A stretch of DNA of 64,000 nt from Treponema sp. (GCA_017525605.1 JAFXSM010000030.1:1-64000), one strand, 5' to 3'. Shown: positions 17,527-26,995, counted from the stretch's first letter. Translations and numbers: made by a program. The notes: a model not told the origin generated them from the letters alone.

Positions 17527-18594
17527 TTACAGTCCTTCTTTCGGAATCAGGTAGTTGTCGATTACGCTTCGAAGTCTGCCTGTGATGTCGCTCGATGGAC
17601 ATCCCGGAATCTGATACTGAATTTTGTTGTTGCAGTCGATGAATACGATGCTTGGAAATCCGCCTGACGAACCGAGCAGTTTTGTGTATTCGTTGTGCGA
17701 ATTTGCGCCGGCATCGGTGCCTGTCGTGAATTTGAGTTTCTGAGCGGAAGTGTCCGTGATGTATTTTTCTATTTTCGATGCGGAATCTTTGTCAGCGTCA
17801 ACTTCATATATGTCAACGTCGGAAAACTGGTTGTAGTCGGCAGCGACCGCCTTTGAGAGCTTCTTGCAGTAACCGCACCAAGTCGCATAGAAAATCAGCA
17901 CTTTCGGTTTTCCGTTTGCCTGGTTCGTCACAGTTGAGCCGTCAAGAAGCGTGTATGTGTACGATTTGATGTTGTCCAGGTTTTTGCCAGTGTATTTCGC
18001 AGGTCCGTACACTTTGTTCGGAGTTGACGGATTCACCTCTGCAATGCCTGACGACGAGCCGACTTCCACGCCCATGCAGTCTGAAAGAACGTTCTTGATG
18101 TCTTGGAACGTGAGCTTCTTTCCGTGGTCCTCGTGGCGAATCATGTTGTCTTCGCCGATGTAGACGACGAGCGGATTTGAAATTGAAGCAGCCTTTCCAA
18201 TGAGGACTTTCATGTATTCCTGCATTGAAGTTGCAGCCGTAGTCGTCGAATCGTAGGCAATGTTTACGGAAGAAGAAGCGAAATTGTCGCGGAATTTCGT
18301 GACGATTGCCTTGCTTGAGCGTTTCGTTTCCACAAAGCAGATGTCAACTTTTGAAGACAATGCTGAATAAGAAGCCGTTACGTTCTTCGCAACTTCCCTC
18401 GACTTTGCGTCATTCGCCTGAAAGAATACGAGAATCTTCGGCTTGCCTTCCGCCTGATTCGTCATTGTTCCGCCTGAAAGCAGATTGTATGTGACCTTTG
18501 CTGTGTTAGCCTTGTTTGCGCCTGTCTTTGCAAATGCCGGAATGCTTAGCGCGAGAAGTGCGCACGCTGCCAGTTTTCTGAAAAATTTTTTCAT
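17527..18594 (-). CDS. Exported double thioredoxin-like protein, second domain with CGYC
   Basis: The ATG at 18594 is preferred; it has AGGTGG just upstream, and GTG codons at 18603 and 18600 are alternatives. The product is 355 residues with a Sec signal peptide (1-22). The first domain (about 33-180) is the family's redox-dead module, with QANDAKS at 59-65 where a CxxC would be. The second domain (about 210-350) keeps an active site, WCGYC with Cys240 and Cys243, and later a cis-Pro-like GGFPSIVFID stretch. It is therefore a plausible periplasmic thiol-disulfide oxidoreductase or reductase paired with an inert partner domain. Its first domain is so similar to those of its neighbours that recent tandem duplication is likely. 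Confidence 0.82.
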   Translation of the reverse strand: MKKFFRKLAACALLALSIPAFAKTGANKANTAKVTYNLLSGGTMTNQAEGKPKILVFFQANDAKSREVAKNVTASYSALSSKVDICFVETKRSSKAIVTKFRDNFASSSVNIAYDSTTTAATSMQEYMKVLIGKAASISNPLVVYIGEDNMIRHEDHGKKLTFQDIKNVLSDCMGVEVGSSSGIAEVNPSTPNKVYGPAKYTGKNLDNIKSYTYTLLDGSTVTNQANGKPKVLIFYATWCGYCKKLSKAVAADYNQFSDVDIYEVDADKDSASKIEKYITDTSAQKLKFTTGTDAGANSHNEYTKLLGSSGGFPSIVFIDCNNKIQYQIPGCPSSDITGRLRSVIDNYLIPKEGL

Positions 18595-18625
18595 TTTCAC
18601 CACCTTTTTATCTGCTTATGCCTTC

Positions 18626-20362
18626 TTAAAACTCTGTCTCACCGTCGGTGCAGCAGAGCGTTATTTTCGGAGCCGATCTGCTGTTCGAAGTGTATCTTTC
18701 GACGGATTTCCACTGTGCTATTGTTCCCTCAAAAGTTATTTTCTTCAGCGACGGACAATCATCAAACGCATTCAGGCTGACTCTGTGAATCTTCTTCGGT
18801 ATGTTCACCTCCGAAAGTGATGTGCAGCCCGTGAACGCGTCAATCTCAATCTCCTTTACATTGTTCGGTATGTATACTTTTTTGAGCGATGTACAGTTGC
18901 GAAAGGCACCTTCGCATATAAAAGTCACATTCTCTGGTATGCTGATGTTTTTGAGCGACGTGCATCCATTGAACGAATTTTTAATGATGTTTGTCATAAA
19001 TGACGGTAAGCTCAAAGTTTCAAGCGACGTGCAGCCGGCGAATTTCGATAAGTAAAATCCATAACTGTTCGATATAGCTCTCATGTCCAGATGAAATTTT
19101 GCGGATTTCTTCTTGTTCATTGCCGCTGTGATTTTTGTTATGTCCTGCGGACCGGGTGCGCCTGTGACGACGAATTTTGCACTGCCGCTGTCAGAAAGCG
19201 ACTCTATAGCAGACACAAGCGACTTTGAGCCTATGATTTTCGTATTCGAATTTGATGAAGCCGACGGAAGGAGATAATAGTCAACTATGAGGCGCAGAGT
19301 TTCCGTCATGTCGCCTGTCGGACTTCCCGGCATGTGGTACTGAATCTTATTGTTGCCGTCGATGAAAACGATGTTCGGGTAGCCGTTATCTCCGCCCAAT
19401 AGCTTATGGTACGCTCTGTAAGATTCTTCTCCTGCAGAGCATCCGTTTGTAACTTTCAAGTTTTTGGCGTTAGTTGCATCTACATAGGTCTGTACCTCCG
19501 CCTCTTTAGGGGTCTCTGTCATTACATCGTATATGTCAATGTCGGAGAATTTCTTGTAGTCATAGGCTATTGCCGTTGTAAGCTTCTTGCAGTAGCTGCA
19601 CCATGTTGCACAGAAAATGAGAATCTTCGGCTTTCCGTTCGCCTGGTTCGTCACCTTCGTTCCGTCAAGCAGCGTGTATGTGTACGTCTTGATGTTTGCA
19701 AGGTTCAGCCCTTGTATCTCCGCGCTTGTACCTGCGGCCGCTGATTTTGCCGACGAACTTCCTGCATTTGCGCTTACCGAATTTGACGATGATGAAGTTC
19801 CTGCTGCTACCGATGTCCCGGACGACGATTTGATTTCAACTCCCATGCAGCCGGAAAGTACGTCCTTGATATCGGCGACCGTGAGTTTCTTTCCGTGGTC
19901 TTCGTGCCGAATCTTGTTGTCCGCACTGATGTAGACGACGAGCGGATTTGCAATCGAAGCCGCCTTTCCGAAAAGGACTTTCATGTATTCCTGCATTGAA
20001 ATCGCGGAAGCCGTTGTCGAGTCGTATGCGATGTTCACTGAAGATGAAGCATAGGTGTCGCGGAATTTTGTGACGAGTGCCTTGCTTGAGCGTTTCGTCT
20101 CCACAAAGCAGATGTCAACCGAAGAAGCGAGCGACGAATAAGAAGACGTGATGTTTTTCGCTACTTCCCTCGACTTTGCGTCATTTACCTGAAAGAACAC
20201 GAGGATTTTCGCTTTTCCTTCCGCCTGATTCGTCATCGTTCCGCCAGAAAGAAGCGTGTACGTTGTCTTTTTTGTGTTCGGAATGTTCAGGCACACTTGC
20301 GAGAACGCTTGTCCAGTACAGACAAGCAATGCCGAAAGAAAAATTGCTTTGAAAATTTTCAT
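18626..20362 (-). CDS. Exported protein: two thioredoxin-like domains plus BspA-type leucine-rich repeats
   Basis: The start at 20362 is chosen because it begins a proper signal peptide (MKIFKAIFLS...); the longer reading to 20440 runs into a terminator hairpin. The protein has 578 residues. Domain one (about 33-175) is the cysteine-less module (QVNDAKS). A Ser/Ala-rich linker (about 179-215) follows. Domain two (about 225-365) has the active site WCSYC (Cys255, Cys258). Residues 441-550 are five BspA/LRR_5 repeats with the GCTSL-x-x-(I/V)-x-I/L-P pattern; BspA repeats mediate surface or host binding in oral Treponema and Bacteroidetes. A redox module fused to an adhesion-type repeat is unusual. 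Confidence 0.82.
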   Translation of the reverse strand: MKIFKAIFLSALLVCTGQAFSQVCLNIPNTKKTTYTLLSGGTMTNQAEGKAKILVFFQVNDAKSREVAKNITSSYSSLASSVDICFVETKRSSKALVTKFRDTYASSSVNIAYDSTTASAISMQEYMKVLFGKAASIANPLVVYISADNKIRHEDHGKKLTVADIKDVLSGCMGVEIKSSSGTSVAAGTSSSSNSVSANAGSSSAKSAAAGTSAEIQGLNLANIKTYTYTLLDGTKVTNQANGKPKILIFCATWCSYCKKLTTAIAYDYKKFSDIDIYDVMTETPKEAEVQTYVDATNAKNLKVTNGCSAGEESYRAYHKLLGGDNGYPNIVFIDGNNKIQYHMPGSPTGDMTETLRLIVDYYLLPSASSNSNTKIIGSKSLVSAIESLSDSGSAKFVVTGAPGPQDITKITAAMNKKKSAKFHLDMRAISNSYGFYLSKFAGCTSLETLSLPSFMTNIIKNSFNGCTSLKNISIPENVTFICEGAFRNCTSLKKVYIPNNVKEIEIDAFTGCTSLSEVNIPKKIHRVSLNAFDDCPSLKKITFEGTIAQWKSVERYTSNSRSAPKITLCCTDGETEF

Positions 20363-20410
20363 AATTATTTTCTCTTTGAAAAATTGCTTGAAAAACTGAA
20401 AGAAGATTTG

Positions 20411-20449
20411 AAAAAAAAGCACATGCAAAAAAATTGTCATGTGCTTTTT
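20411..20449 (-). terminator. Rho-independent terminator after the transglutaminase-thioredoxin gene
   Basis: On the minus strand AAAAAGCACATG and CATGTGCTTTTTTTTC form an 11-12 bp stem with a T tract, 22 bp after the stop at 20471. It separates this gene from the next one. Confidence 0.85.
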
Positions 20450-20470
20450 CTACTGTTCTCTCCTTAAAAA

Positions 20471-22579
20471 TTACAGATAATCTGCGATTATGCTCTTAAT
20501 GTGGTCAGCTGTCTTGTAGCCGCTTTCCACATACTGGATTTTGTTGTTCGCATCGATGTAGACGATTACTCCGAGCGTGACCGAGCCTGAAGTTCCGAGT
20601 TTCCCCAGATAGTTCCACATCATTTGGTTTGCAGTCCATGAAGTGTCGTATGCAAAAGGAATTCCGCTGTAGCCGCATTCTGACTTGAGTTTTGCAACTT
20701 CGTCTTTCGTCGCCCTGTTGATTTCAACTTCGATTACGTCAACGTTGCCGAGGTTTCCGCCTGCCGCCTTGATGCTCTGTGCAGTTGCACGGCAGTTTCC
20801 GCAGAGAACCTTGCAGAATATGAGGACTTTGCCCTTTCCGTGCGCCTGGTTGTCGCGTGTCTGACCGTCCGTACATGCAAGGCTGACGGCCGCGATATTG
20901 TCCGCGTTCAGACCTGTCTTGTTCGGCTTTCTTGCGGCAGCGTCAGATTCCTTCTGCGTTACGTTCGCCTGCTGAACCTTGCAGTTCGGACCGACGCATT
21001 TTCCCTTCGCGTCTCTGTAAAGGTCAGTCTGGAAAAGGTTGATGCTCGAATAGAACTGGTCCATGTTCAGACCGATTGCGCTGTCGAGAACAGAATCGTA
21101 CTTCGTCCAGTACTGCTCTTTGTACAAGAACTTTCCGTAAATCTTCTTTGCGTTGCTCTTGTCGATGAATTTAATCTGATTTCCTGCTTTGTCGAATTTG
21201 ACTTTTATGTTGCCGATTATAGTTCCGTCTTTGGCAAAATTGACTTTTGCATAAGGGTCAAAAATCATGCCGAGTTCGTTCTTGAATCCCTTGCTAGACT
21301 GAATCGGAGCATTCACGCGTGCAGGAACTCTGAGCGGGGTAGTGTAGTCGTCAGGAACATTTGTGACTTCCGTGCTGTTTCCCGGGTCTTTCGCGTCCGT
21401 TACAGTCGCAACGTGCGTATTTCCTGTTCCGTCCGTGATTGTCGTTACAACACCAGAATCTCTCGACGAGCCGCTGCTTGCAAGAATCAAATTGTTCGCC
21501 GCCATCGCCATCGACTCGTGCTCTAGCGAAGGACTTGCGCTTGCTTTGTAGCCGAAAAGTCCCTGAGACTGTCCGCCAATTGTCGCAAAAAGATTTATGT
21601 CCTTTTCCGTTGTCGGAGTAATCTTAACGTCAACGCCGCTCTGAACCGCAACGCGCTTGCTTCCGTCAACGACGAAGAATGCAGTGCAACCAGACGGAAG
21701 CGTGAGGTTTGCCGTGTATGTGACTCCGACCTTGAGCGTTCCCGCCATCGGCATTTTATTGATGACGATTCCTTTTTTCAGATATTCGTCAAGAACTCCG
21801 TATGCGACAGGGAACCACGCTTTGTTGTGCCTGACGTAGAAATCATACAATTCCTTTCCGTCAACGCCGCCGAAATTGACAGCTGGGCTGACATCTGGAA
21901 GAGAAGCGAATTTGTTCTGCGTTACAGGTGTCTTCAATGCCTGGAATTTGCTTTCGCGCGGGAAGTGGGAAGCAATCATCAAATTCGGGTCAACGTCGAA
22001 CCAGTAATCCTTGAAGCTGAACGTGAACGTTTTTCCGTTGACGTTTCCGGCACCCCAGCACGGGTCAAGGAGCAAATCCCTGTTCGAAAGGTGCACGATT
22101 GACCAGCCGTGGCTTCCGAAATCGTCGCCGTATTCGTACTTGTAGCTTTTTGAGAATCCACGGACATAATCAGTCTTGAGCCCGACAGAATTTGCAAGCT
22201 CGTTGTACAGAAGAGCGTATCCTTGGCAAACGCCGCTTCTCTTTTTCCATGTTCCGGTCGCGCTGTAGCATGTGGATGCGTCAAACGTCGTGTCGTATGT
22301 GATGTTCGTTGCAACCCATGTGAAAATCGCGCGTGCCTTCTGAATCTCCGTCGTGGATTTCGCGCAGATTTTCTTTGCAGCGTCCGCGTAGCTCATGCTG
22401 ACCGGAATGTCGCTTGCCTTGAGCCCTTTGACGTATGTGTCGATTGCCTCGTAAGTGTTGCTGTACGACGGATGCTTAGTTCCCGCGAACATATAATCCG
22501 CATTCGACTGCGCAAACGATGCCGTTCCGAGAAAAAGCATCGATGAAATCAACAATCCGCTTAAAATATTTTTCTTCAT
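20471..22579 (-). CDS. Exported transglutaminase-like protein fused to a thioredoxin-like domain
   Basis: This is a 702-residue exported protein with a Sec signal (1-23). Residues about 60-180 are a transglutaminase-like (papain-fold) domain with the full triad: Cys118 in SGVCQGYA, His157 in SHGWSIV and Asp172 in LLLDPCWG. Such domains act as proteases, amidases or crosslinkers on proteins or peptidoglycan. A middle region of about 380 residues is beta-rich and unassigned. The C-terminus (about 565-702) is a thioredoxin-like domain with CGNC at 593-596 and a TLLDG-type lead-in like those of the neighbouring proteins. The N-terminal half is paralogous to the protein at 30022-28100. The combination suggests a periplasmic or surface protein-modifying role (inference). 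Confidence 0.85.
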   Translation of the reverse strand: MKKNILSGLLISSMLFLGTASFAQSNADYMFAGTKHPSYSNTYEAIDTYVKGLKASDIPVSMSYADAAKKICAKSTTEIQKARAIFTWVATNITYDTTFDASTCYSATGTWKKRSGVCQGYALLYNELANSVGLKTDYVRGFSKSYKYEYGDDFGSHGWSIVHLSNRDLLLDPCWGAGNVNGKTFTFSFKDYWFDVDPNLMIASHFPRESKFQALKTPVTQNKFASLPDVSPAVNFGGVDGKELYDFYVRHNKAWFPVAYGVLDEYLKKGIVINKMPMAGTLKVGVTYTANLTLPSGCTAFFVVDGSKRVAVQSGVDVKITPTTEKDINLFATIGGQSQGLFGYKASASPSLEHESMAMAANNLILASSGSSRDSGVVTTITDGTGNTHVATVTDAKDPGNSTEVTNVPDDYTTPLRVPARVNAPIQSSKGFKNELGMIFDPYAKVNFAKDGTIIGNIKVKFDKAGNQIKFIDKSNAKKIYGKFLYKEQYWTKYDSVLDSAIGLNMDQFYSSINLFQTDLYRDAKGKCVGPNCKVQQANVTQKESDAAARKPNKTGLNADNIAAVSLACTDGQTRDNQAHGKGKVLIFCKVLCGNCRATAQSIKAAGGNLGNVDVIEVEINRATKDEVAKLKSECGYSGIPFAYDTSWTANQMMWNYLGKLGTSGSVTLGVIVYIDANNKIQYVESGYKTADHIKSIIADYL

Positions 22580-22596
22580 CTGCTAGTTCTCCTGTT

Positions 22597-23562
22597 TTAG
22601 TCTGGGAATTCTGTGAGCGTGAATGTTAGCTTCGCTAGGCTGTCTTCTGATATACCTGTCAAAGCTCCTTTTGTGTAGAGAACGATATAATATGCTTTGT
22701 CTTCATCATCTAGATTTTCTGCATCACCTATTGAAGCAAACTTTTTGTTGTTGAATGATGCATTTTTAAGAACGGTAATGTCTAAGCCTGATGCAACTCC
22801 GTTCTCTGTGTATACAACAACAGCAACTTCTTTTTGAGATTCGTTTTTTGCGGTGAGAGAAACATCAAGACCATAGAAAGCAGGAATAGTTACTTTGTAT
22901 GCCTGATAATAAATGTCATATCCAGAAACTGTGTCATCATCTAGCATAAATTCGTCTTCATAGACACCTGTTGTTGTATTGTATTGTTCATTTTCCTCAT
23001 TCCACTCTGCTTCAAATTCTGTTGAAATGTCATTGCATTCTGCTGGCAATGTATAGAACGTTGCTGTTGCAGATTCCGTTCCTGTTTCAGAAGTTACCAC
23101 TACTGTGTTTGCATTGTAACCGTGCGTGAGCGGTGTCATTGTTGGGTCAGAGTTTATTTTTGAATCGTAAAGCTGGATAAACATTGATTCCGCTTCATAA
23201 TTTCCAATCGGAACATCGTTGAGTTCAGCTGTTATGAAGTTGTAGTTTTCTGAAAGTTCTGAGTACGAAAGCCCTGAATTTCCTACAGAGAATTCCTTCT
23301 TGTAGACCAAATGGTCTTCGTCATTCCAATTTGCAGCTGAATCATAAATGGACAATTTGATTACAGATGTGCTCGGCATGACCATTCTTGCGTTCGTGTC
23401 CGTGTCTGGAACCATGAACCTCGGAATCGCAATGCTGAATTTTACAGAGCCGCAGTCTTTTGCAACTGCGTCATCCTTACTTCCGTCAACAGAGCAAGCG
23501 AACAGCGAAAGACCGACGGCGGCAACAAGTGCCGTTTTCATAAATGCAAATATTTTTTTCAT
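22597..23562 (-). CDS. Lipoprotein of unknown function
   Basis: This 321-residue protein has a lipoprotein signal; the lipobox SLFAC places the lipidated cysteine near residue 23, followed by SVDGSKDD. No known domain is recognised. The sequence is beta-rich with Asn, Asp and Thr runs, consistent with one or two Ig-like sandwiches. It sits 17 bp upstream of the transglutaminase gene and downstream of the InlB-repeat lipoprotein gene on the same strand, so all three may be co-transcribed. A surface-exposed role is an inference. Confidence 0.7.
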   Translation of the reverse strand: MKKIFAFMKTALVAAVGLSLFACSVDGSKDDAVAKDCGSVKFSIAIPRFMVPDTDTNARMVMPSTSVIKLSIYDSAANWNDEDHLVYKKEFSVGNSGLSYSELSENYNFITAELNDVPIGNYEAESMFIQLYDSKINSDPTMTPLTHGYNANTVVVTSETGTESATATFYTLPAECNDISTEFEAEWNEENEQYNTTTGVYEDEFMLDDDTVSGYDIYYQAYKVTIPAFYGLDVSLTAKNESQKEVAVVVYTENGVASGLDITVLKNASFNNKKFASIGDAENLDDEDKAYYIVLYTKGALTGISEDSLAKLTFTLTEFPD

Positions 23563-23586
23563 AATTGTGTCTCCTTATTTTTGCAA

Positions 23587-24588
23587 CTACCAAACGAGGA
23601 TTATGAGTCCGCCTGTGTCGCCAGAATCGCTAGAGCCAGTGTTACCTGAGTCTCCAGAACCCGTGCTTCCTGAGCCAGTGCTTCCAGAATTTCCGCTGTT
23701 TGTCGAAGTTCCCTTTGTCGTTGCTGAAATCTCAATAGGATTCTTTGCTGCTTCTCCTGCTGCATTTTTTGATACAACTTTGAACCAGTATGTCGTTCCG
23801 CTTGCAAGACCTTCAAATGTATATGAGCCTTCAGTCTTTCCTGCTGTGTAGTTAACGATTTTTGCATCGATAAGTTCAGATGCTTCGTAGTTACCTTGCG
23901 TTCTACTTACACAGATTGTTATCTTTGAGAAATCCTCGCTCGGATATGTCCATGTGAGTGTTACTTTATCTTCGCCCGCATTTGCAGAAAGCCATGTGAC
24001 GTTTACAGCTTCTCCTGTTGTCTGTCCGCCTTTTATGCTCCATTTTGCAACGAGGATTATGTCTTTTGTGACTTTGAAATTGCTACCAGCAGTGATGATT
24101 GTTTTTGTTGAATCCTTTTTGTTGTACCAACCGACAAAATCATATTCACCGGTGCTGTCGGTAAGTGTTGGAAGCTGTGAAGATTTCAGCGTTGAGTTTT
24201 TGTTTACGGTTATTGAATCCGGTTCATCTCCGTACATAGAGAAATATGTGATTTCGCATTTTGTCGTGCTGTCTGAATCTTCTGTCCACTGAGCTACAAG
24301 GTTCAAATCGCTTTTGATTGGATAACCTTCAGTGATTTTTATTTGCAGTGTCGTGTCTTTCCAACCATTGAATGTGTATCCGTCTGCCGACAGTTCTGGA
24401 AGATGCGCTTCCGTCAAAAGTGTTCCGCTTTCAACTTCCATTGCAGCTGGTGTACTTCCGTGTTCCGTCGAATACGTTATCGTGTATTTCAGCGTCCAGA
24501 AATCATCGCTGCATGATGAAAGGGCGAGTGCGGCTATCGATACTGTCAGTGCTGTCAGCAATCGTATTGCGTGTTTTAAATGTTGCAT
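23587..24588 (-). CDS. Lipoprotein with InlB-type repeats and a fibronectin type III domain
   Basis: This 333-residue protein has an export signal ending in a lipobox (LALSSC, Cys near 26). Residues about 33-190 hold two Listeria-Bacteroides (Flg_new/InlB B-type) repeats of the form Y-x-x-x-G-x-x-P...GYTFNGW / YDFVGWYN...LVAQW / LVAKW. Residues about 197-290 form a fibronectin type III domain (VTWLSANAGEDKVTLTW ... TYWFKVVSKNAAGE). The last 40 residues are a Gly/Ser/Thr/Asp-rich tail ending in a short hydrophobic LIILVW. Such modules are typical surface or matrix-binding parts. The low-complexity tail normally links to a further domain, so a C-terminal truncation is possible. Confidence 0.8.
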   Translation of the reverse strand: MQHLKHAIRLLTALTVSIAALALSSCSDDFWTLKYTITYSTEHGSTPAAMEVESGTLLTEAHLPELSADGYTFNGWKDTTLQIKITEGYPIKSDLNLVAQWTEDSDSTTKCEITYFSMYGDEPDSITVNKNSTLKSSQLPTLTDSTGEYDFVGWYNKKDSTKTIITAGSNFKVTKDIILVAKWSIKGGQTTGEAVNVTWLSANAGEDKVTLTWTYPSEDFSKITICVSRTQGNYEASELIDAKIVNYTAGKTEGSYTFEGLASGTTYWFKVVSKNAAGEAAKNPIEISATTKGTSTNSGNSGSTGSGSTGSGDSGNTGSSDSGDTGGLIILVW

Positions 24589-24873
24589 TGTAAGTCCTCC
24601 TTAGAATTACTTTTTTGCGAAAAATAAAATTGTCTGAAAATTATCGCACATCCGATTAAAAAGATGTGTGTATCTTAAACATCTCTAAAAAATACCAATA
24701 AATAATGTTAAATTGCTTCTATTTATAACGCAAGAAAAATCGCATTTCAGATGGATTTATAAATAAGAAAATTCTTTTTTCAGTCGATTTGAATTTGATT
24801 TTCAGTTCTGCTCAACATAGAATTAAAACCTATATAAAACGTTTTTTTTCACAAAAATTATTCAGAGCAAAAA
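24589..24873. other. 285-bp AT-rich divergent intergenic region
   Basis: This region separates the lipoprotein gene (-) from the chemoreceptor gene (+) and presumably holds both promoters. No clear -35/-10 pair, repeat or RNA structure could be supported. Confidence 0.4.
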
Positions 24874-26958
24874 ATGAGAATTCGGCATCAGCTTATTGTA
24901 AGTCACACCGCATTGACTTTCGGTGTAGTTTTGGTTCTTGCAGTTTCCACAATGATTTCGCAGCAGAAGACCATTCAGAACAAAATCGAGGAAATTTCAA
25001 AGCTTCAGGTTGAGAACGTGAACGACCAGATTGACAACTTTCTGTCGAGGGCGCAGGAAAGAATCGAAATCGTCGCCGCGTACATGGAAACGCTGGACGA
25101 GGACGAGTACGACAGAACCTCCGTCGAGAATTTCCTTGCCGCGCAGGTCGCAGGGAACACCGACTGCTCAATGCTCTATGTTTCAAGCGCAATTCCGACG
25201 TACAAAGGCGGATTCACGTTCACGAATATCCATTGGCTTCCGCCTGCCGATTTTGACGAGAGCATACGGCCGTGGTTCATAAACGCCAAAAATTCAAACG
25301 GCACGGTCGTGTTTTCAAATCCGTACATTGACGAGCAGTCAAACGGAATCGTAGTCACGCTTTCAAAATCGTTTCGGGGCAAAAACGGCGGATTTGCCGG
25401 CGTTGTCGGAATCGATTTGCATTTGGACAAAGTTGTTTCTATGGTGGGTGATGTTCGGCTTACGAAAAGCTCCCAGTCGTACATGATTGATTCGCAGGGC
25501 TATTACGTCACGAACAGCGACGTGAGCAAGGTTGCAAACGTCAATTTTTACACCGAGCACGGATTTTTCGACCTCGATTCAAAAATCCCGGAGAACGAGC
25601 CGTATATAAATCTCAAGGAGGAGAAAGGATATTTCGCCGCACGGAAAATGTCGAACCTCTGCGGCTGGAGAATCGTCACGTTCGGCCCGCGCTCGGAAAT
25701 TTACGCGGAAGTCAAGCGCAGTATCGGCATAATCATTTCGGATTCCGTCATTGCGTTCGCAGGTGCGGTCGTTCTTTCTCTTCTCGTCTCGTTCGGAATC
25801 ACTGCTCAGCTCAAGCGCGTCGCAAAGGCTCTCACTCAGATTTCAAGCGGGCACGCGGATTTGACGAAGAGACTTGAATTCGACTTCAACAACGAAATCG
25901 GAGAAATCGCACGCGGATTCAATTTGTTCACCGAAAAAATGCAGCAGATTGTAATCGAGCTGAAAAAGTCGAAGGAGCTGCTTTCTGATGCTGGCGAGCG
26001 GCTGCAAAGCGGAACGGCTGAAACGTCGGACGCAATCAGGCAGATTCTAGGAAATATCCAGAGCGTGAATGCGCAAATCGGAAACCAGGCGGACGGGGTG
26101 AACGAAACTTCCGAAGTCGTTAGCAACATCGCGGAGAGCATTGTTGCGCTTGAGAAGATGATAATCGGGCAGTCCGGCAGCGTGACACAGGCGAGCAGTG
26201 CCGTCGAGGAGATGATTGGAAGCATTTCGGCCGTGAACATGACTGTGGAGAAAATGGCGGAATCGTTCGACGTTCTGCAAAGCGACGCTCAGACCGGAAC
26301 GATGAAGCAGCAGACTGTGAACGAGCGGATAACGCAGATTGAGGCGCAGTCGAAGCTTTTGCAGGAAGCGAACACAGCTATATCGACGATTGCGGAGCAG
26401 ACGAACCTTCTTGCGATGAATGCCGCAATCGAGGCGGCGCACGCTGGTGAAGCCGGAAAGGGATTCAGCGTAGTTGCGGACGAAATCAGGAAACTTTCGG
26501 AAACATCGAGCGAGCAGTCGCGGACAATCGGTGAGCAGCTTTTGGGAATCCAGACTGCAATCGAGCAGGTTGTAGCCGTCTCAATCGAGTCGAGCGATTC
26601 GTTCAACTCCGTTTCCGCAAAAATCCGCGACACAGACGGCTTCGTCCGCCAGATAAAATCCGCAATGGAAGAGCAGCATGAAGGCTCTCAGCTGATTATA
26701 GAAGCCCTCCACGAGATGAACGACACCACGAGCAACGTTAAGAATTCATCAATCGAAATGGGCAACGGCAACAAGGTAATTCTCGACGAAGTGCGGAAAC
26801 TGAAAAATTCATCCGAATCCGTAAACATTTCCATGAACGAAATGGGAACGAGCGCATCAAAAATCAGCGAAACCGGAGCGACCCTGAAAACCATCGCCGA
26901 ACAAATGCAAAACGCCATTCAAACAATCGAATCCCAGATAAACGAGTTTACGGTGTAA
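24874..26958 (+). CDS. Methyl-accepting chemotaxis protein with Cache sensor domain
   Basis: This is a 694-residue transmembrane chemoreceptor. An N-terminal helix (about 8-28) is followed by a periplasmic double-Cache sensor (about 35-280; note IRPWFINAKN and DPYxD-like SNPYIDEQSNG, which contact amino-acid or carboxylate ligands in this class). A second transmembrane helix (about 284-308), a HAMP domain (about 308-360) and a long helical signalling domain come next. The hairpin tip [19 protein letters not shown] near residue 508 is the CheA/CheW contact and is diagnostic of MCPs. There is no CheR-tethering pentapeptide at the end. It closely resembles the second receptor at 40938-38860. It is a single gene. 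Confidence 0.93.
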   Translation: MRIRHQLIVSHTALTFGVVLVLAVSTMISQQKTIQNKIEEISKLQVENVNDQIDNFLSRAQERIEIVAAYMETLDEDEYDRTSVENFLAAQVAGNTDCSMLYVSSAIPTYKGGFTFTNIHWLPPADFDESIRPWFINAKNSNGTVVFSNPYIDEQSNGIVVTLSKSFRGKNGGFAGVVGIDLHLDKVVSMVGDVRLTKSSQSYMIDSQGYYVTNSDVSKVANVNFYTEHGFFDLDSKIPENEPYINLKEEKGYFAARKMSNLCGWRIVTFGPRSEIYAEVKRSIGIIISDSVIAFAGAVVLSLLVSFGITAQLKRVAKALTQISSGHADLTKRLEFDFNNEIGEIARGFNLFTEKMQQIVIELKKSKELLSDAGERLQSGTAETSDAIRQILGNIQSVNAQIGNQADGVNETSEVVSNIAESIVALEKMIIGQSGSVTQASSAVEEMIGSISAVNMTVEKMAESFDVLQSDAQTGTMKQQTVNERITQIEAQSKLLQEANTAISTIAEQTNLLAMNAAIEAAHAGEAGKGFSVVADEIRKLSETSSEQSRTIGEQLLGIQTAIEQVVAVSIESSDSFNSVSAKIRDTDGFVRQIKSAMEEQHEGSQLIIEALHEMNDTTSNVKNSSIEMGNGNKVILDEVRKLKNSSESVNISMNEMGTSASKISETGATLKTIAEQMQNAIQTIESQINEFTV

Positions 26959-26995
26959 GTGAAAAGGATAGCTGTTTCTGAAAACTGAAACGCTG

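Noticed and set aside
20362..20440. N-terminal extension of the LRR protein to 20440
   Set aside because: The extra codons run through the terminator hairpin at 20411-20449 and precede a perfect signal peptide.
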